DNA of 64,000 bases from Bugula neritina (taxonomy: Eukaryota; Bryozoa; Gymnolaemata; Cheilostomatida; Bugulidae), in assembly GCA_964035545.1 (NCBI GenBank), contig OZ037765.1:3157001-3221000 (forward strand). The letters are read 5' to 3'. A program made the translations under genes and the position numbers. Shown here in pieces: positions 25,301-34,300 of this stretch. The notes below the pieces were generated by a model that was not told where the DNA came from, made no database searches, and was given only the letters and a program-made list of their open reading frames with translations. Each line of letters starts with the position of its first letter. The stretch's first letter is position 1.

Positions 25301-28300
25301 AAGTTCTGATATATAAGTTTAATTTCAACTTAGACACAACAGTTGTGCAATCAGTGTAACCGTTATCTTTCGTATTGGCATAAATTTGTTCAAATGAAAA
25401 TTACAAGATTAACTTTGTATCAACCAACATTTGGTTTCCTTAAGGAATTCAAAAGATTCAGATGAAATTATTTATTGATAAAACAAGCATGTTTCTAGAA
25501 AGAAAACTTTTGGAAAAAGTAGCACATAATACCCATAATGAATAGTTTTGAAATTTGAAACTGGTGCTAGTTTCAGGCTATGAGCAATAACAAACAAATC
25601 TTTTCCAACCAATATTATTTAACTGGTTTTAATTGAAGTTAGTTAGAGTTGAAATAATTGCTCAAACATAATATTTTGATTGTTTGTATAGAAATTGCCA
25701 ACATTGTTCTAAAAATAAGTGGCAAAATATCTGGGCATTATTCTAATAAATTATAAATAATTACATATCTGGAACTGGATTTACACAAAGCATTACATTC
25801 TCATTTGACAGTCACTGCGTTTCCATTATCGCATTATGCGAATGGATTTTTTCATTCGGCTAATGGAAACAGTTACATCGAATGAAACCGCAACTATAAG
25901 TTAATGCAAACCACAAACCACAAATAATCCGTACGAAGCATTCATTCGCATTATGCGCAGTCATGGAAACGCAGTGAGTTTACAAAGTATCCAGATAGAC
26001 AAAATCTAGTTGTAGTTAGAATATAACCAGAATTCAGAGTTTGCAGGTAACTTTAGGTCCCAGTGCTATGTAATATGCAGTTGCTAAACTTTAAACAGTC
26101 TTTTAACAGAAAATTGATAGACTAATTTCAAGAAAACTGCTTTACAGAGTAAGAAAATTGGTTGAAAAAGTGGCTACTTGTACCATATTTAGCACCATTA
26201 ACTGCTTGGTGACAATTGGGTGGGCTAGTGCACGTCACCAACCTTTTGATGTCCTCCAAAGCTAAGGCTATGACTTGAAGTGGCTTCCGTAAATTCTTTC
26301 TGAGATTCTTCTGTAGGAGAGGTAGCCCTAGGTTCCACAAAGTAATGCAGCCCACCTGTATAATCTTAGGATCTCCGTGGCGCACTGCATTGAGCACAGC
26401 TTCTTCACACTTCATGATGGCATGCAGACGTTTCTATAACATGTAAATCTATGACTCACCATTTCAACATAACCATATAGTATATGATATATAGTACAGT
26501 ATATAGTATAGTATATCGTATAGTACAAAATATATATAGTCTGGCAGAAAAACACCAATTTTTGACTTAGGTTCGCACTCCCGGATAAAGTTTTTTTCTC
26601 TTCTGATTATTCAAATATAGGGTCTAGGTAAATGTTTCCAGGTGGGTGTGGACTTCTTACCCTTGAGCATTTTGAGAAATTCAAGATGGCCGCTAGGCAC
26701 TAGACGATTCTTTATAATTCAAATGTATCTACCCACCGAGGCTAAATTTAAGGTTCCAATGCTTTGAAATCTTTAGAAATTAATATAATAAAGATGTATG
26801 TGCCTTTATCATGTGTATTATTGAGTAATAGGCAAATGATCCCAAGGGTAACTAAGCTAAGCCTTAATCATTCATTTTTTTTAAGTTTAACCTAGCCTTG
26901 TCGTGTTTATAATTTCCTTGCATCTCTGCATCAGTTTGTTCTAAATTCATGAAAATTTACTGTATGGGGTGATTTTATATGCTGATTACAAATATGTCCA
27001 ACAAATAAAGCTGAAAGGGGTTCTGCAAAATTGAAATGCAACGCCATTGTCATGTGTGCTAAATAGCAATTTATTTCAAACTAGCATGCCTATCAAAAAG
27101 GTTTGTTGAGCTGCCAATTTAAAAGTTATTTTCAGTTTTAAAACTTTAGCCATGTTTTTTAAAGTTAGAAAAAGGGGCCAACAACCTTAATAACACAACA
27201 CCATGACTTCTTAACATAATTTAATTGCTTTATTATTGACACATCATTTATCTAAATATTGACATTTTTGCTTTCAAAAACTCCTTCTACAATCAGCACA
27301 TATGACTTTTTCTCTAAAAACATTTGTAAACAGTTTTTTTATGAATAAGAATCTATTTTATGCTGGGGGGAAGTAATACATCCATTAGAACAGTGGTTCC
27401 CTACCTTTTTCATACCAACCTCCTTTCATAAAAGTTTACAACTAATTTCTCCACTTTAATGACCTATGTTCAGTGCAATGGAACACTAATGGTTGAAACG
27501 GATTTGGTAAAAGTATTTAATTCTACTTTTGGCAGTTTCCCCAAAATGCTAAATAAAAAAAGTCTTCCCAGAATGTACTGGGCCTGAGAATATTGGTGGG
27601 AGAGCTGTTGAAGCCAGTCTTTGATGAAAGTGTAATCACTAGCATGGAGAACCTTGAAAAGATGTTGACTAAGATTTCAGAGAGCTCAAGAACAGCAAAA
27701 CTGTGGGTCATGTGCTTTATTAGACCAATTTTTACCATCAACACCCACATCATAGCTGATAGAGAAGGAGACTGGGCCTTACACCTAGCAATGGAAGAGG
27801 AAATGTATTTATATCTGTATAGCACGTAGATCATGCCACAAGATGTAAGGATTGAATTCGTGGCTGGTAACCACACAATGCATCATAAACTCGGCCAGCT
27901 CAACGGCATCTGGTCAAACATGACCATTGAGGTGACCTTCGTGAGATTTGGCCACAGCAAGGGGGAACCATTGGCATCACCAATAAAACTGAAATTGTCA
28001 AGGTGTGGGTGTATAGCACTTCTGCATGCAACAAGATACAGTAAGGCCTCAGTGACATCAGAGATGAGTCTGAAATAAATGCTTCCACTACTCATAAGGA
28101 AGAGATGCAATCAAGAATCTAATCTGATTCAAGGAACAGAAGGTTTGTCAAAAGGAAGATTGAACTCTGCAATGTCCTACTCAAAGAAGAATGCCACCCA
28201 GCTGCTCTTGTCAATATTGAAACAGAGAAAGTCATCAGTTATTCAGCAATTATTATCGACAATATTTTTGTTATAGGTAAAGCATCTATACAAGAATTTA

Positions 28301-31300
28301 AAGTGAATTAGTCGGAGGGGTTAAATAAATCCTTGTATATCTTAAGTGAAGACAATGGTATCATTTCAAAGGCATATTAAGGTTTTTAATACCACTGTGT
28401 ATGATACTGAAGTCATATATGCCCGAACCATTGTACTCAAGCAGACCAAGAATTTGGATGCGGACTCTTTAATGGCTCATAAACTTGCAGCATTGTCACC
28501 TTCTACATTCAAGGAAACAGAAAAAATAAGAAAAACTAAGACCAAGTCAATTTTAAAAAAATCTGTGAAAATTGAGTTTTCAGAACAGTCCGCGACAAGA
28601 AGATAAGAAAATTTCCACCAAGCTGGAGGTTCTGTTATCCAAGATGGCAATAAAAACTACACTGATGTATGGATATCAGACATGGCCACTGACTCAAAGA
28701 CAAGAAGACAAGATAGGTGCAACTGAGATGAGGATGCTTCGACACATTTACAATTTAGAGTGGGAAGACCATGTAACATGTGATAATATAAGAGAGGAGG
28801 CCAAAATAAAAACCATCGCAATAGGCATGAGGAGGAAACCTCTTCAATGGTATGGACATGTGCGCAGAAGGGATAGGAAAAAGATATTATAATGGTGGCT
28901 GAGATGAAGATACAGAGAAAGAGAGGAAGGCCAAAAAAAAAGGTTAATGGATCTAATGAAGGATGAAATACTAAAATGTGGCCTTTCAGATAAAGATTTT
29001 GACGACAGAATCAGATGACACTCTCTGATAGCACTTGGTGCCCTGCAAAATCGCCACCCATCCTAGACCACAACACACTAGGTGAGAAAGTTTAAGACAA
29101 ATCTCTATAATGGACAATTTGCTGCCGTCCCATGACCTCTCAGAGTGTGATACAGTGGCAACAATGTAAAATATTGGAAAGGGAGTCATACTAAATGTCT
29201 TGGTAGAAGAAAAGTGTAATTTGGTGACACTAGGGCTTCTTTTCAGGATGACTATTCATACAAGCTACCAGGTTTATGCTATGTTGCTACCCTTATGCAA
29301 AGTGCTCTTCCATGACATCTACAAGACAAAAAGCTTAGAAAACCAAGGTCAGCAATGCTATTTGCGATGTGCCTTTAACTTATGTACTTTGCCTCCTACA
29401 GATAAAGCTATTGGACAATGTCACCAGAGCACACCTCCAGGAGCTATATGAAACTGGGGCATTAAACTTACTAGAACATTGGTAGGTGAAAAGGAATTTA
29501 ATAGAATCTCTTTTCCCAAAAAGAGTCGGAAATGATGTTGTGCTTACACCAGACAGTATTATGAAGTAGATCATTTTACTTAATTTAGTGTACACTCAAT
29601 GATTCTATATTTTGGCGATTTTTTACAATTTAGCTGCTATTGTATATAGATTTTTGCCTCAAAGTATTAAAATTTTAACAAATAAACTGAATAATTAAGG
29701 CTTTTCTAATTATGCATGATTTTCTATGTTTTTTTCCTAATTTATTAGTACATTGAGATATTATATAGACCGTGATGGTTCACAAATATATATTTAGCTC
29801 GTATGACATGACGCCGCGCTTAAATGTTGCAAGACCTCTTCCCAGTTTTTTTGCTATGCATAGTTAGAATTAGCAAATTCTATTACTCTATATAGTAAGT
29901 GTTCATGAATTTTGAGCAAACTTTAAAATTTTTGATCATAATCTGCTGATGTGTGCTAAATAAAGTAAAATGGCCCAAATTCATTAAATGCTCCTGTGGA
30001 AGCCAACAATCATGCAAAACAAGGAGATATGGCTATTCTAGTACATCTATCCCATGCACAGAGTTCTGCCCTTGTGAAGCAGTAACAGGAGTGTGCTGCA
30101 ATGAACTAACATTTCTAACAAATTCTAATGATAGAAAAAAATGAGAAAGGTGTTTAATATGAACATGAGCTAAAGTTTGTCGCATTTGTATGGTTATATA
30201 TATATGTTCCATTTTAACTTTAGCTGAGCAATATGCCTCTGTTTCTCTTTTTCACTTTCTATTCACTGGTAATAAGCAATGTTTTTCTTAATATATCTGT
30301 CCAAACAATTATTTAAAAACCTTGTATCATTTCTTTGCACTATATGTGATTGTTTTATTGAAGCAATTCCGATTTTTGAGCTGAACAACATGTCTCTTGG
30401 CTCTTAACTTTGATTAATTTTGCACTGGCATGGCGCATATTCATTCTAAAAATGCATATCTATTTGAATCATCAAAAAACTTTTGTTTTTGCAACATAAT
30501 ATAGACTTTATGCCTATTAGATGACGATTTTTTCATAATTGGCGGCCATTTTGGATTTCTCGAAATGCTCAAGGGTGGTGGGTCCACACCCACCTGGAAA
30601 CATTTACCTGGACCCTCAAGATAAATAATCAAGAGAGAAAAAAACTTTATCCGAGATTGCAAACCTAACCCCCAGTTCTGCCAGACTAATACTATGCTAT
30701 ATTGTATAGTGTAGCATATTGTATATAGCATAGTATATAGCATAGTAAACAATAAAGTATAGTATAGTATAAAGCATAGTATATATAGTATGATATAAAA
30801 TACAGTATATAGTATAGTATATACTATACAGTACAGTATAAAACACAGTATATAGCGAATAATAATTAGTTCCTCACAGCAACCTAGCAAGCAAAACTGA
30901 CGCCATCTCATAACCTGAAGGTGATGATAAATAAGCTCAAGTTAATGGTAAGCTGTCCTGGCATATTTAAGTTACAATGGTGTGGCTAAACTCTTTCCCC
31001 TCTCTCTATAACATCAGCTGATTCTACACAGCTTTTCAGAACCAGTGAGATAAAATTCTCATATAAACTCAACACGTTTTTAAATAAGTGACGTTTACTA
31101 TCAATCAGTACTCTGCCATTCTCCAATGTCAAAATTGAATCAACTGGTTTTCAGGTTGAAATGTGAGAAGACAACTCCATATTTTATACGGGTAAAATTT
31201 TACTTACACTAGCACAATTATCTATACTTCATATTTTACTAGAATTAGTACATCACCAGGTTAAAGAGAAAACAAGCCTTATACTACAATAATCGCATGA

Positions 31301-34300
31301 GCAGCTCTCATTTAATTGGAGGGAACCATTTAGGTGCAGTAAATTCAAAATAAAACCAAGTATAAAACTTACTACTTTGAAATGAAAGTAAAATCAAAAT
31401 GATTTATTGGCCAAAATGCTTCAATTTTTTCCATGATTTTTCATTTCAAGCACTGATTGAAATTTTCGAAAAGCTCATACACTTTTCATCTAACACACAG
31501 TTTTGCCATTTTTTTAGTAACTCGGGAAACATGGACATTTAGAAGACTGAATGACAAGGTGATGGGTGTGGTTAAACAAGAAATGGGTGTGACTATACAT
31601 GAAATGGGCGGAGTTATACACAGCAAATATACCTGCACATTCTCACTGCTGTAGATATCCCCTTCAACAAGTTTCACACTCAGCATAGCCTCTAAAAACT
31701 CGACCTCAAGCAGAAATCCTTTGTCCTAGAAAATATGTAGTAGTAAATGAAAGATAGAACAGCTAATAGGAGTTCATTTTACAAGGCCTATGTCTGAATG
31801 ACTACAGCAATTTGTCAGTCACACTAATACTTCCTTTTATATTATAAAGAATGGTTTTACTTAATAATTTTCTTTTATAATTGAGAGGGCACAACTCTCA
31901 ACCCCACTACTATTACAACTGTAATATCATTATAAGGTATTTAATATACTATTGAGATGAATAATCACTTTAATTACGCAGTTGGTTCTCATCTGATCAA
32001 CACAAATAGCAACTACATGAGCCAAGTTCAACTCCAGACCAATACGAGCTAAATCCAGCAGCAAATATGACCTGCAACAAACAATAACAAATAAATAAAA
32101 GTATCATAAATAAAAAAACCTTAATAGTAAATACCAAACTATAGTATTATAAATAAAACTAGTCAAGAAAGTAAAATACTATAAATAATAAGTAAAACTT
32201 AGAAAACTTAGATACAAAATATTGAGGTTCAAATAATATTATACAGTAATTTAATTTTAAAAGACTATTAAAAATGATGACTTTAACGTCAACTTAGTGT
32301 AATAATTTCATAGTAAAGAATGCAGAACTAATAAAATAAAACTAACAACTTTATGATGCACAGTTTCCCTTGTATCTTAATATAACCAAATAAAAGTTGT
32401 CTCCTCTATTTAACTTGATTCAGTCAACTTAGCTGCAATGCTATAAACTAACTTGTCTGTGCTTTCAATTGGCAGTTTTCGTAGAGGAGGGACAACTGGA
32501 GTTGCTGCCGCTGCCGTTCTTTTAGTCTTTACTGGACTTTTCCTGAAACACACAATATCGTAGCCGATGAAGTCACTCTATTGAACTGGCATGTAATAGC
32601 AGGTGCTCTTTCCAATATGACATATGCCAAACTAGGTGACAAAAAGAACACAAGCTGGTGCAAAGCAATTGACACACGCATAACGCCATGCAACGCCACA
32701 TAAGCATGCCCAGAATAACAACAATATAGACTGAGAGCCAGAATGGTGACAATATAGACTGAGAGCAGAGGTCACATGACAACGATGACAGTGGGGGGAT
32801 ACCTTGAATACATCCTTCTTGAGACGGACAAAGGACTTACTCTACTGAAAATTGACAAAATAAAATCTCACATAAAACATGTGGGTCTGGCATAGGTCCA
32901 TATAAGTGATCGAAATTAAATTTTAAGTCTTGGGCCAGTGTTAGTATTTCTGGAGCATATGATACCTGATTAGTGCAAAGGTTTACTAGCATTGCACTGT
33001 TTTAAATAAGCTTTCAGCAAAATACACAGCAGATAGCAAAATCTCTGAACAGCAAAGGAGTTTCACTAGGATATCTAATTGTAACAACTTTGGCTGTTTT
33101 AGTAAATTTATTTATTTCTTTTATTGAATCTATGTTCTTTAGTTTGGGGCGTGGTTGGACCGTACCGACTATGAAACCACAAACCAGTATTACAGCACTT
33201 TCTAAAACAGCCAAAATCGTGCATAAATCTAAGAGTCTACAGATGCAATGGCGTGTGTGATGAATCACATTCTGTCGTTAGAAGTCAAACAGTTTACCAT
33301 CTAGACACGAGGTCAGCGGATCTGTTCTCGGCAGACTTCCTGCCGTCTTTCTCGGAGGAACTAAGAGCCCAGAATGACAGAATGTCTAGTTGAGGATTTA
33401 ATTGCGCAAAATCACAAGCATTATGAGAAATGAAATACTGATGGCAAAACATAGTCAGCCCGTAATAATTTTCCATACGTTATTTATGAAAAAACTTCGT
33501 TGTTAAAATTGTTAAAACAGTTTTGAATATTTATTCAAATAAGAGTTGTCTCCTCACAAGAAACTGCTCTTGTTTTCCATCATTACTTTCTAGAAGTATT
33601 ACTTGCTTCAAATTAGAAAAAAGCATTGTATTTCCAATTAAAATTGATAATATGAAGCAACATTCACTCAAGCTAAAACAGCGAGTCATAAAATCATTGA
33701 CAGACATTATAAGAAGAGAACAAAGCGAGGTAAACATAGAGCATTGTTGGAGACATTTCAACTCCTCATGTTTCAATTTTGACTTATATCTACACACAGA
33801 AGCTAAAAGGACCAAAATAAATCATTCTAGTAAAATTCATCTAAATATTTCATATATAGAATTACTTTTCAATAATAATTAACTAAGCATTTCAAAGTAA
33901 ATAATAATAAAGTTAGCTAACAGAGAAAATGCAGGAAAAGATGCAAATTATGCAGAAATCATAAAATGTGTGATGAAACACGTAAATAACAGAATACAGT
34001 ACAACTAAACAAATGACTCACTCAGATGTTGACAGATCTGTTGATTCAGTGTCTCTAAAGTCATGAATTACCATCAAATTTATCAACATGAAAAATATTA
34101 AAATTTAAACATTTAAATAGTAGTGGAGAGGCAGTGACAAGCCTATAGTTGAGTTCATAGGAGTAAAAATAGTCAGAACTTACGGGGCGCCACTAGAGTC
34201 CTCCTTCTCCCTGTTAGGGGTCTGAGGTCTGGCTTTCCCTTTCTTTCCGGAACTTGGTAGAAGGTTCTCGGGAATATCAAGATTTACCTCTCCTTGGACC

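Larger units (their letters stand above)
26539..30686. mobile_element. Large terminal-inverted-repeat element, about 4.15 kb, decayed
   Basis: The left end (26539-26715) and right end (30535-30686) are inverted copies of each other over roughly 150-170 bp, starting gtctggcagaa. Both include ggataaagtttttttctc, the segment aaatgtttccaggtgggtgt and a ccttgagcatt-type block. A TA dinucleotide flanks both ends and may be the target duplication. The element sits inside a TATAGT-type simple repeat (26470-26536 and 30687-30850). Its interior carries broken coding remnants (27.5-28.6 kb, 29.95-30.09 kb) and a LINE fragment. It occupies most of the 5.2 kb intron between CFAP46 exons 10 and 11. Confidence 0.82.

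Noticed and set aside
33014-33268. Minus-strand frame ICRLLDLCTILAVLESAVIL as a possible membrane protein or extra exon
   Set aside because: Exon 7 (33298-33360) splices cleanly without it, and no matching phase or family is evident.
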